Below, in pieces: positions 44,454 through 52,321 of a stretch of DNA of 64,000 bases (the first letter of the stretch is position 1; each line of letters starts with the position of its first letter). The translations under genes and the position numbers were made by a program. Below the pieces are notes generated by a model, which was not told where the DNA came from, ran no database searches, and saw only the letters and a list, made by a program, of their open reading frames with translations. This DNA is from Sphingomonas sp. S2-65 (lineage in GTDB: Bacteria > Pseudomonadota > Alphaproteobacteria > Sphingomonadales > Sphingomonadaceae), in NCBI RefSeq assembly GCF_021513175.1, contig NZ_CP090953.1:124001-188000 (forward strand), in the 5' to 3' direction.

Positions 44454-45982
44454 CGGTCCATATGCCGATGCATCAGTTTCGTCCGCCGGCGGTGCGGTTC
44501 CATGGCCGCTGGACACGCGCTGCGGCGATGCTGGCGGCCAGCTGGGCTGCGCTGTTGCTGTTGTTCCGGCGCGACACCGCAGACCTTGCCGCGATCTATT
44601 GGACCAACACGACCTTTGGGCACTGCCTGTTCGTGGCGCCGGTGATCGGCTGGCTGGTGTGGCAGCGGCGGCGCGAGCTGGCGCTGGTGCGGCCCGAGGG
44701 GTGGTGGCCCGCGCTGCTGCTGGTCGCGGCGGGCGGGTTTGGCTGGCTGCTGGGGGATGCCGCGGGGGTGGCGCTGCTGCGCCATCTGGGGCTGGTGATG
44801 ATGCTCCAGGGCGCGGCGGTGAGCGTGCTGGGCCTCAATGTCGCGCGCGCGCTGCTGTTTCCGCTGGGCTACATGCTGTTCCTAGTGCCGTTCGGCGACT
44901 TTTTCGAGCCGCCGCTCCAGCAGCTGACGATCGCCATGGTGATGCCGCTGCTTCACTTGTTCGGCGTGCCGGCCAGCGTCGACGGGGTGCTGATCACCAC
45001 CTCCAACGGCTATTTCGAAGTGGCCGAGGCCTGTTCGGGGTCCAAGTTCCTGATCGCAATGATCGCGTACGGGGTGCTCGTTGCGAATGTCTGCTATCGC
45101 ACCTGGCCGCGCCGTGCCGCCTTCCTGGCGATGGCGCTGGTGGTGCCGGTGATCGCCAACGGCGTGCGCGCGTTCGGGACGATCTATGCCGCTTGGTGGA
45201 CCTCGGTGGAGCAGGCGACGGGCATGGACCACATCGTCTATGGCTGGTTCTTCTTCGCCTTCGTGATGGCCGCGGTGCTGGCGATCGGCTGGCGGTGGTT
45301 CGACCGCGATCCCGACGCGCCGTGGTTCGATCCCGCCGCGTTGCAGGCGCCGGTGCCCGGGCGGGCGGACCGGATTTTGACGGCCCTTGGCGCGTTGCTG
45401 ATCGCCAGCCTGTTCCTGAGCTGGTCGAGCGCGATCGCGGCGCGGACGACGCCGCTGGGACCGCCGGTGGAGCTGCCGCAGATCGCCGGCTGGCGGCGGC
45501 AGCCGGCGGCGCCGGATTGGTCGCCCAACTTCCCGGCCGCCGATCGCTTCCTCCAGGCCCGCTATGTCGATCGGGCGGGGCGGACGGTGGACGTGGCGGT
45601 GGCGCTCTATGCGCAGCAGCATGAGGGCAAGGAACTGGTCGGGTTCGGGATCGGCGCGATCCGGCAAAACGACCGCTGGGTGCGCGTTGCCGATGTGGCC
45701 CCTGTGGCGGACGGGCACGCAATCCGCATGGTCGGTCCCGAACGGGTGGAACGCCGAACGGTTAGTTGGTACCGCGTCGGCGGCACGCTGACCGGGAGCG
45801 ACAACCGCGTGAAGATCGAGACGTTGAAGACCAAGCTGCTGGGCGGCGATCAGAGCGCGGCGGCGGTGCTGATTTCGGCAGAGCAGGGGGCGAACGGCGA
45901 TGCCGGCGCGACGATCCAGGACTTTCTCGAGGCGCTTGGTCCAGTGGAAGCGCTTGCCGACGAACTGACCGGCGCCCGCTGA
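44450..45982 (+). CDS. xrtA: Exosortase A with C-terminal EpsI domain
   Basis: Polytopic transpeptidase-like enzyme that cleaves and sorts PEP-CTERM proteins at the inner membrane. 510 residues. About eight membrane helices cover residues 25-285, with the exosortase triad Cys195 (EACSGSKF), Arg240 (NGVRAFGT) and His261 (MDHIVYGWFF). After another helix near 315-335 comes a periplasmic EpsI-type domain (PQIAGWRRQ, VAVALYAQQHEGKELVGFG). The fusion is characteristic of exosortase A in polysaccharide loci. No PEP-CTERM substrate is encoded in this window. Confidence 0.96.
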   Translation: MTVHMPMHQFRPPAVRFHGRWTRAAAMLAASWAALLLLFRRDTADLAAIYWTNTTFGHCLFVAPVIGWLVWQRRRELALVRPEGWWPALLLVAAGGFGWLLGDAAGVALLRHLGLVMMLQGAAVSVLGLNVARALLFPLGYMLFLVPFGDFFEPPLQQLTIAMVMPLLHLFGVPASVDGVLITTSNGYFEVAEACSGSKFLIAMIAYGVLVANVCYRTWPRRAAFLAMALVVPVIANGVRAFGTIYAAWWTSVEQATGMDHIVYGWFFFAFVMAAVLAIGWRWFDRDPDAPWFDPAALQAPVPGRADRILTALGALLIASLFLSWSSAIAARTTPLGPPVELPQIAGWRRQPAAPDWSPNFPAADRFLQARYVDRAGRTVDVAVALYAQQHEGKELVGFGIGAIRQNDRWVRVADVAPVADGHAIRMVGPERVERRTVSWYRVGGTLTGSDNRVKIETLKTKLLGGDQSAAAVLISAEQGANGDAGATIQDFLEALGPVEALADELTGAR

Positions 45983-47874
45983 TGTGCGGCATTGCGGGGC
46001 TGTACTACCCCGCCCAGGCTCGGCCGGTCGATCCGGCCCGGATCATGACGATGACCGATGCTATCGCGCACCGGGGGCCTGACGGATCGGGCGTGTGGAC
46101 TGCGCCCGGCGTGGGGCTGGGGCACCGGCGGCTGGCGATCATCGACCTGGAATGCGGCGCCCAGCCGATGGTCACGCCCGAGGCCGACGTGGTCACGGTG
46201 TTCAACGGCGAGATCTATAACTTCCAGGAGGTGCGTGGCGAGTTGGAAGCGAAGGGGGCGCGCTTCCTGACGGGCAGCGATACCGAAGTGCTGCTGCATG
46301 GCTGGCGCGCCTGGGGGCCGGCGATGCTGCCGCGGCTGAACGGGATGTTCGCCTTCGCGGTCTATGACGTGCGCCGGCAGAGCCTGTTTCTGGCGCGTGA
46401 CCGGTTCGGCGTGAAGCCGCTGCATTATACCCAGCTTTCGGACGGGGCGGTGGCCTTCGCGTCCGAACTCAAGGGGCTGCTCGCGCATCCGCTGCTGCGG
46501 CGGCTGCCGGATTTCCGTGCGGTCGAGGATTATCTGGGGCTCGGCTATGTGCCCGACGACGCTTCGATCGTCGCGGGGGTGAAGAAGCTGGCTGCGGGGC
46601 ATTTCCTGCTGTTGGAGCGCGGCAAGCCCGTGGCGGAGCCGACCCGCTGGTGGGACATCGACTTTTCGCGCCGCGCCACCGGCAAGGTCAAGGACCTGGA
46701 GGCCGAGCTGGTCGAGCACATGCGCGCGGCGGTTTGCTCGCGGATGATCGCCGACGTGCCGCTGGGGGCGTTCCTGTCGGGCGGGGTCGACAGCAGCGCG
46801 GTGGTGGCGCTGATGGCGGAGACCAGCCGGGCGGCGGTGAAGACCTGCACGATCGGCTTTGCCGAGGCGGACCATGACGAGACCGCCCACGCGCAAGCGG
46901 TGGCCGACCGCTTTGCCACGGCGCACCGTAGCCGCACGGTTGCGGCCGATGATTTCGCGCTGATCGACACGTTGGTGGCGGCGTTCGACGAGCCGTTTGC
47001 CGATGCCTCGGCGCTACCGACCTACCGCGTCGCGCAGCTGGCGCGCGAGAGCGTGACGGTGGCGCTGTCGGGAGATGGAGCGGATGAGGCGTTCGCGGGC
47101 TATCGCCGCTACAGGTTCTTCGCCGCGGAAGAGCGCGTGCGCTCGCTGCTGCCGCAGGGTTTGCGGACGAACGTGTTCGGGCGGCTAGGACAAGTATATC
47201 CCAAGGCCGACTGGGCGCCGCGGCCGTTCCGCGCCAAGACCACGCTGCTCGCACTCGCCGAGGGAGGCGAGTTCGCCTATGCCAAGGCGGTCGGGGTGAC
47301 CGGACCGGCGCTGCGCGACCAGCTTTACACCAGTGCCGCCAAGCACCTGCTGGCGGGGCATACCGCCGAGCGGCGCTATGTCGACGCGATGCGCCAGGCA
47401 CCGGCGCGCGACGGGCTCGATCGTGCGCAATATGCCGATATGCGCCACTGGCTGCCTGGCGACATCCTCACCAAGGTCGACCGCACCAGCATGGCGGTGG
47501 GGTTGGAGGCTCGCGAGCCGCTGCTCGACCACCGGCTGGTGGAGTTCGCCGCGACGCTGCCGCCGTCGCTCCGGATCAGAGCGGGGCAGGGCAAGTGGCT
47601 GATGAAGAAAGCGATGGAGCCCTGGCTGCCGAAGGAGATCCTCTATCGCCCGAAGATGGGGTTCGTCACCCCGGTCAGCGCCTGGTTCCGCACGGCGCTG
47701 GCCGAGGAAGCGGCCGGGCTGGCGCGCTCGCGCGTGCTTGCCGGGACCGGCTGGTTCGAGCCGGCGACGATCGAGAAACTAGCGGCCGACCACAAGGCGG
47801 GCCGCGCCGAGCATGGCCGGACCTTGTGGCAGTTGCTGATGCTGGAACGGAGCCTAAAGCGGCTGTTCGGCTGA
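45982..47874 (+). CDS. XrtA-system amidotransferase (asparagine synthase-like)
   Basis: A 630-residue class II glutamine amidotransferase fused to an ATP-pyrophosphatase synthetase domain. Cys2 of MCGIAGLYY is the glutaminase nucleophile, NGEIYNFQE and GSDTEVLLHGW follow, and the PP-loop is FLSGGVDSSAV. Unlike housekeeping AsnB, this subgroup travels with exosortase A and probably amidates a sugar acid or an amino-acid decoration of the polymer. The ATG overlaps the xrtA stop by one base. It is the last gene of the rightward operon. Confidence 0.94.
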   Translation: MCGIAGLYYPAQARPVDPARIMTMTDAIAHRGPDGSGVWTAPGVGLGHRRLAIIDLECGAQPMVTPEADVVTVFNGEIYNFQEVRGELEAKGARFLTGSDTEVLLHGWRAWGPAMLPRLNGMFAFAVYDVRRQSLFLARDRFGVKPLHYTQLSDGAVAFASELKGLLAHPLLRRLPDFRAVEDYLGLGYVPDDASIVAGVKKLAAGHFLLLERGKPVAEPTRWWDIDFSRRATGKVKDLEAELVEHMRAAVCSRMIADVPLGAFLSGGVDSSAVVALMAETSRAAVKTCTIGFAEADHDETAHAQAVADRFATAHRSRTVAADDFALIDTLVAAFDEPFADASALPTYRVAQLARESVTVALSGDGADEAFAGYRRYRFFAAEERVRSLLPQGLRTNVFGRLGQVYPKADWAPRPFRAKTTLLALAEGGEFAYAKAVGVTGPALRDQLYTSAAKHLLAGHTAERRYVDAMRQAPARDGLDRAQYADMRHWLPGDILTKVDRTSMAVGLEAREPLLDHRLVEFAATLPPSLRIRAGQGKWLMKKAMEPWLPKEILYRPKMGFVTPVSAWFRTALAEEAAGLARSRVLAGTGWFEPATIEKLAADHKAGRAEHGRTLWQLLMLERSLKRLFG

Positions 47875-48312
47875 TCAGTGCAGGCCGAACACCGCCATCG
47901 CCGCGTGCAGCGTCAGCGCAGCGAGCGTGAACGTGGACAGGCCGAACAGCCAGAAGCGCACCCGCACCCGGTTCACCGTCGCCTGCCATAGGCTGTGGAC
48001 GATGCGCAGCGCGACATAGGCCCAGGCGATCCAGGCGTTCACCCCGTCGCCCTGACCGATCATCGCCAGCACCAGCGCGACCGCATAGAACAGCGTCGGC
48101 TGCTCGGTCAGGTGGTTGTAGTTGTGCGCCTTCCACTGCACTCCAGCGGGCAGCCCACGATCCGCGTGCGAGGCGGTGGTGCCGACCAGCGTGCCCATGT
48201 CGATCCCCGCGCCGCGCATGGCGGGCAGGCGCGTTGCGATTGCCCAGATGAGCATCACCAGCGTCCAGGCGATCAGCGCCACCACCGGCCGGAGGATGTC
48301 GCTATGTATCAT
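47875..48312 (-). CDS. MAPEG-family membrane protein
   Basis: A 145-residue protein with four predicted helices and the MAPEG pattern (VQWKAHNYNHLTEQPTLFYAVALVLA, split here by position, and WAYVALRIVHSLWQ with the conserved Arg-His). Family members are eicosanoid/glutathione-linked in animals; the bacterial role is unknown. The ATG at 48312 follows GAAGGAG and is preferred to the Met six codons upstream. Its stop directly abuts the amidotransferase stop. Confidence 0.9.
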   Translation of the reverse strand: MIHSDILRPVVALIAWTLVMLIWAIATRLPAMRGAGIDMGTLVGTTASHADRGLPAGVQWKAHNYNHLTEQPTLFYAVALVLAMIGQGDGVNAWIAWAYVALRIVHSLWQATVNRVRVRFWLFGLSTFTLAALTLHAAMAVFGLH

Positions 48313-48326
48313 GGTTGCTCCTTCGG

Positions 48327-49292
48327 TCATGCGCGCCGGGTCCAGCGTGCGAAGATGTCCAGCCAGCCGCGGCCGGGTGCATCGGCCGGCAAGTGCATCG
48401 CGCCGAAGCCGTGGCCGCCTTTTTCCAGCAGATGCGCCTCCACCGGCACGTTCACGCGGCGGCAGGCGTCGATCATCGCCAGGCTCTGCGCGACCGGCAC
48501 GACCGGATCGTCCATCGCGTGGAGCAGCCAGACCGGCGGGGTTTCCGCGGTGACGCGGTCGAGCGGCGTGTAGCGGGCAAGGAGGGCGGGGTCCTTGTCG
48601 TCGCCAAGGAGCATTGCGCTGGAGCGGCTGTTGAGCCCGGCAGTGGCGAACGACACTACCGGGTAGACCAGACCGGCAAAGGCAGGCCGCGCCGATTGGC
48701 GGTCGGCCGCGTCGATGGACGTATAGACCGGGTCAGCATGCCCGACCGCGACCATCGCGCCGAGATGCCCGCCCGCGGAGAAGCCGAGCAGGCCGAGCTT
48801 TGCCGGATCGATGGCGTATTTGCCGGCATTGGCGCGGATCAGCCGCATCGCACGCTGTGCGTCCTGGAGCGGTACGTCGGCCCGCCTGGCCCAGCCGTCA
48901 CCGGGAAGCCGGTAGACGAGCACGAAGACGGTGATGCCCAGCGGATTGAGCATCGCCGCGACGTCGATGCCCTCGTTGCTGGCCGACACGAAGCCATAGC
49001 CGCCGCCGGGGATCGACAGCACCGCGCGGCCATCGGGCTTCTTAGCGCGGTACACGGCGACATAGGGGCGATCGACGCCGCGTAGCCAGAGCTCGGCGCC
49101 CTGATAGCCGGCACGCTCGTTGCGGGGCGTCGGCAGCGGGGAGGGCGCGCCCGGCGGGTTGCCGGGCCAGAGCGGGAAATGCTCCGCGGGCGGCCATGCG
49201 AGCGGCGGGGGCGATGCCTGCCCGGCTTGGGCCGCCGTCGCCACGGGGAGGCTTGCCGCGGCCCCCAGCAGCGTGCGTCGGTCGATCTGCAT
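48327..49292 (-). CDS. Exported alpha/beta hydrolase (esterase/lipase type)
   Basis: A 321-residue hydrolase exported by a Tat-like or Sec signal (IDRRTLLGAAASLP, cleavage after AAQAG). Oxyanion motif SIPGGGYGFVS, nucleophile Ser in GFSAGGHLG, acid in DDPVVP, and His in KGGHGFG. It resembles acetylxylan-esterase and BD-FAE-type carboxylesterases, so deacetylation of a plant polysaccharide or of the cell's own glycan is possible. GGAGG precedes the ATG at 49292. It lies 14 bases upstream of the MAPEG gene on the same strand. Confidence 0.88.
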   Translation of the reverse strand: MQIDRRTLLGAAASLPVATAAQAGQASPPPLAWPPAEHFPLWPGNPPGAPSPLPTPRNERAGYQGAELWLRGVDRPYVAVYRAKKPDGRAVLSIPGGGYGFVSASNEGIDVAAMLNPLGITVFVLVYRLPGDGWARRADVPLQDAQRAMRLIRANAGKYAIDPAKLGLLGFSAGGHLGAMVAVGHADPVYTSIDAADRQSARPAFAGLVYPVVSFATAGLNSRSSAMLLGDDKDPALLARYTPLDRVTAETPPVWLLHAMDDPVVPVAQSLAMIDACRRVNVPVEAHLLEKGGHGFGAMHLPADAPGRGWLDIFARWTRRA

Positions 49293-49397
49293 GCGCGTTT
49301 CCTCCCCGAGCGTTAGCACCACTTCTTTTGCGCCACCTCTTACGAAGCGAAGCTACCGGAATATATCGGCTCGGCAACCAGCAATGGAGACCGACAG

Positions 49398-50168
49398 ATG
49401 AAGCGCAGCGGCAACACGATCCTGATCACCGGCGGCGGCAGCGGTATCGGCGCGCAGCTCGCGCATCGCTTCCACGACCAGGGCAACACGGTGATCGTCG
49501 CTGGACGGCGACTGGAGGCGCTCGAGCAGGTCTCAGAGGGGCGGGCGAACATCCATCCGCTGGCGCTCGACATCGACAGCGCGGACGGTGTGAAGGACTT
49601 CGCCGCGCGAGTGATCGCCGCGCATCCGGCGCTGAACGTGGTGATCCATAATGCCGGGATCATGCGTTTCGAGGCGCTGGACCAGTCGCGCGACCTGGGC
49701 GATGCCGAGGCGACGATCACCACCAACCTGCTCGGCCCGATCCGGCTGACCGACGCCCTGATCGATCATCTGGTGGCGCAGCCCAGTGCCGCCATCGTCA
49801 CGGTGACTTCGGGCCTTGCCTATGTGCCGCTGGTGGCGACCCCGACCTATTCGGCGACCAAGGCGGCGATCCACTCCTACACCGTGGCGCTGCGCGATGC
49901 CTTGCAGGGCAAGGTGGAAGTGATCGAACTCGTGCCGCCCGGCGTACAGACCGAGCTGACGCCGGGACAGGAGAACCGGCCGGGCTATATGCCGCTGGAT
50001 GCGTTCATCGACGAAGTGATGGCGCTATGGACGCAGGAGCCGACGCCGGCGGAGATCATGGTCGAGCGTGTGCGCGGCCTGCGCTTTGCCGAGCGCGAGG
50101 GCCGGTTCGATGCGGCGCTGACTCAGATCAACGCGTTCGCCCGCAAGGCGCGCGAGGGACAGGGCTAG
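49398..50168 (+). CDS. Short-chain dehydrogenase/reductase (DltE-like)
   Basis: A 256-residue NAD(P)-dependent oxidoreductase. Cofactor motif ITGGGSGIG, NNAG-equivalent VIHNAGIM, Ser in TVTSGLAY, and catalytic Tyr-x3-Lys in TYSATKAA. It resembles the DltE/UcpA-like subgroup of uncertain substrate. It is followed by a strong terminator and is monocistronic. Confidence 0.92.
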   Translation: MKRSGNTILITGGGSGIGAQLAHRFHDQGNTVIVAGRRLEALEQVSEGRANIHPLALDIDSADGVKDFAARVIAAHPALNVVIHNAGIMRFEALDQSRDLGDAEATITTNLLGPIRLTDALIDHLVAQPSAAIVTVTSGLAYVPLVATPTYSATKAAIHSYTVALRDALQGKVEVIELVPPGVQTELTPGQENRPGYMPLDAFIDEVMALWTQEPTPAEIMVERVRGLRFAEREGRFDAALTQINAFARKAREGQG

Positions 50169-50175
50169 GCGAACA

Positions 50176-50214
50176 GGGCCGTCGCCTGCAGGTGGACGAC
50201 GGCCCGTTTTCTTT
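50176..50214 (+). terminator. Terminator of the SDR gene
   Basis: Stem GGGCCGTCG with CGACGGCCC, a 12-base loop and a GTTTTCTTT tail. It touches the 3' end of the convergent OmpA-type gene. Confidence 0.85.
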
Positions 50215-50968
50215 AGAAGCGGTCGGCGCGCTGGCCCAGCAGGGTCACTTCGACCCGGCGGTTCTGGCGCATGCCGGCGGGCGTGGCATTGGATGCCACC
50301 GGCTCGGCTTCGCCATGCCCCTCGACAGAGAAGCGCGCGCGCGTGACACCCATCGTGTCGAAGGCGTTGCGAACGCTCGCCGCGCGGCGTTCGGAAAGAT
50401 CGAGATTATGGGCATCGGTGCCACGCGAATCGGTGTGACCGTCGATGGCGACGCGCACCCCTGGATTGTGGCGCAGATAGCCGGCGAGCGGCCGCAGCTT
50501 GTCGATCGCGCCGGGCCGCAGCACGTCGCTGTCGGTGGCGAACAACACATCCTCGGACAGGTTCATGGTCGCTCCGCGCGTGGTCTGGCGGAAGCCATAG
50601 CCGCGCATCGCCCCGCGATCCCAGTCGCCGCGCTCCTCGACCACCACGGTGCGGTCGCGCGCCTCCCAGTCGAAACGGTCGCGGCGCGGTCCCGCGATAT
50701 CCACAAAGGCGCGGTTGGCGGCGATCGCCTCACGAAGGCTGATGCGGCCGTCGCGATTATGGTCGAAGTTGCGCATCACGAACGCACGGCCGCGCAGCGT
50801 GGCGCGCAATTCGGGCAAGAGGCGTGGCACTCCAGGGCCGGCCAGGCGGATGGGCCGGTCACCGTGCCGCCCGCCGCCCCAATCCCAGCGGTCCTGCGCC
50901 TGGGCGGGTGCGATCGCGGTCAGCGAAGTTGCCAGCGCAGCCGCGGCGATGATCGAAAAGCGTTTCAT
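50213..50968 (-). CDS. OmpA-family protein with an EF-hand
   Basis: A 251-residue exported protein. A signal peptide covers residues 1-25 (ends APAQAQ). A single canonical EF-hand loop lies at residues 69-80 (DHNRDGRISLRE), then a linker, then a C-terminal OmpA peptidoglycan-binding domain (VLFATDSDVLRP, IDGHTDSRGTDAHNLDLSERRA, EVTLLG). It likely ties the envelope to peptidoglycan with a calcium-dependent element. AGGAGG precedes the ATG. The domain pairing is uncommon. Confidence 0.9.
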   Translation of the reverse strand: MKRFSIIAAAALATSLTAIAPAQAQDRWDWGGGRHGDRPIRLAGPGVPRLLPELRATLRGRAFVMRNFDHNRDGRISLREAIAANRAFVDIAGPRRDRFDWEARDRTVVVEERGDWDRGAMRGYGFRQTTRGATMNLSEDVLFATDSDVLRPGAIDKLRPLAGYLRHNPGVRVAIDGHTDSRGTDAHNLDLSERRAASVRNAFDTMGVTRARFSVEGHGEAEPVASNATPAGMRQNRRVEVTLLGQRADRF

Positions 50969-51073
50969 GTTCTTCCTCCTGTGCCCACCCCAGGCACCGC
51001 TTTCGCTCTCCCGGCTTGAACCTTGGCTGAGCCCCGATGACAGGTGCAGTTAAGGCGGGAGGAGGAGCCAACG

Positions 51074-51101
51074 AAAAGGGGCCGCGCTTGCGCACGGCCC
51101 C
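51074..51101 (-). terminator. Terminator of the deoxyhypusine-synthase-like gene
   Basis: On the minus strand a GGGGCCG/CGGCCCC stem with a 10-base loop is followed by TTTTCGTT, about 27 bases after the stop at 51128. Confidence 0.8.
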
Positions 51102-51127
51102 TCCGATAGCTCGCCGTAAATGCCGGC

Positions 51128-52207
51128 TTACCTGAACAGCTTGGCCCAACCACGCTTGGCGCGGTCCTTCCAGTGGCCGCGGTGATAGGCGTCCGATGCC
51201 AGCAGCGGCATCACGCTGCCCGCTTCGGCGAACACCATCTGCTCGATGCCGGTGTTGACCTTGCCCCAGCTCGCAGCTTCCTGCAGCGTCGAGGACGAGC
51301 AGGCGCCGTCGCGCACGTCGGCGACGGTGATCTGTACCGCGTACTTGTGCACTGCGACGTCCTCATGGCCCAGGATCTCGGCGCAGACGACCGTGTCCTG
51401 GATGAAGTTCTTCGGCACGCCGCCGCCGATCATCAGCAGGCCGGTGGTGCCCGCCTCGATCTTGATCTGCGTGAGCTCGCGGAAGTCCGCGACTGCGTCG
51501 ATCATCAGATACGGACGGCCTTCCTTTGCCGCGTCGACCTGGTGCTTGACCAGCCCGAAGCCGGCCGAGCTGTCGACGAAGGCCGGGCAGAAGATCGGCA
51601 CGTCATGCTCGTAAGCGAGCTTGACGAGGCTGTTCTCCTTCTTGCCGTGCTCGACGAGATACTTGCCCATCTCGCGGATGAACGCACGGCTCGAATAGGC
51701 CTTGGGCTCCAGCGATTCCGCAATCTCGAAGATCGTGTGGTCGACGTTCTGGAGCGCTTCCTCGTCGATATAGGTGTCGTAGATCCGGTCGATGTAGAGC
51801 GAGCGCAGCGTGTCGTCGTCGGGGATTTCCAGCGCCTGATAGTGCTTGTGGCCGAGCCCTTCGAAGAAATCCATGTCGACAATGGTCGCGCCGGTGGCGA
51901 CGATGCAGTCGACCATGTTGTTGCGCACCAGCTCGGCATAGAGGTCCATGCAGCCGCCGGCCGACGTCGAGCCTGCGATCACCAGGCAGACGGTGCAGTC
52001 GGGATCGGCCAGCATCTGGTTGTAGATGCCGGTGGCGCGGCCGAGGTCACGGCTGGTGAAGCTCATGTCCGACATCGCATCGATGATCGGGCGCGCGTCG
52101 AACGACTTGATGTCGACGTGCTTCACTTCCTTCGACAGCAGCTCTGCCTTGCGGGTGTCGTTGATCGGGCCGTTTGCCGCGGCGGTCTTGGTGAGGGTGT
52201 CGGTCAT
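51128..52207 (-). CDS. Deoxyhypusine synthase-like polyamine enzyme
   Basis: A 359-residue NAD-dependent aminobutyl-transferase of the deoxyhypusine synthase family. The Rossmann-like core is recognisable (AGSTSAGGCMDLYAEL, MIGGGVPKNFIQ). The catalytic-Lys motif EAASWGK (Lys316) matches the eukaryotic EAVSWGK. Bacteria lack eIF5A, and relatives in bacteria make homospermidine or a bis-guanidino relative instead; which one is formed here cannot be read from sequence. It lies downstream of the ornithine decarboxylase on the same strand, so the two probably form a polyamine unit. Confidence 0.88.
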   Translation of the reverse strand: MTDTLTKTAAANGPINDTRKAELLSKEVKHVDIKSFDARPIIDAMSDMSFTSRDLGRATGIYNQMLADPDCTVCLVIAGSTSAGGCMDLYAELVRNNMVDCIVATGATIVDMDFFEGLGHKHYQALEIPDDDTLRSLYIDRIYDTYIDEEALQNVDHTIFEIAESLEPKAYSSRAFIREMGKYLVEHGKKENSLVKLAYEHDVPIFCPAFVDSSAGFGLVKHQVDAAKEGRPYLMIDAVADFRELTQIKIEAGTTGLLMIGGGVPKNFIQDTVVCAEILGHEDVAVHKYAVQITVADVRDGACSSSTLQEAASWGKVNTGIEQMVFAEAGSVMPLLASDAYHRGHWKDRAKRGWAKLFR

Positions 52208-52268
52208 GGTTGCCCTTTGGCTATCCAGAACCCGCCGTCGTTATATGGGGACGCGGAAACCCGTAGAA

Positions 52269-52294
52269 CCTCCTCCCGCCGGGGCGGGAGGAGG
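52269..52294 (-). other. Perfect inverted repeat between the polyamine genes
   Basis: An 11-bp perfect arm CCTCCTCCCGC with GCGGGAGGAGG and a 4-base loop lies between the decarboxylase stop and the synthase start. It is followed on the minus strand by only TTC, so it is a candidate attenuator or RNA stability element instead of a full terminator. Confidence 0.5.
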
Positions 52295-52321
52295 AAACCT
52301 ATATAGTGTAAGTTGTTGGCG

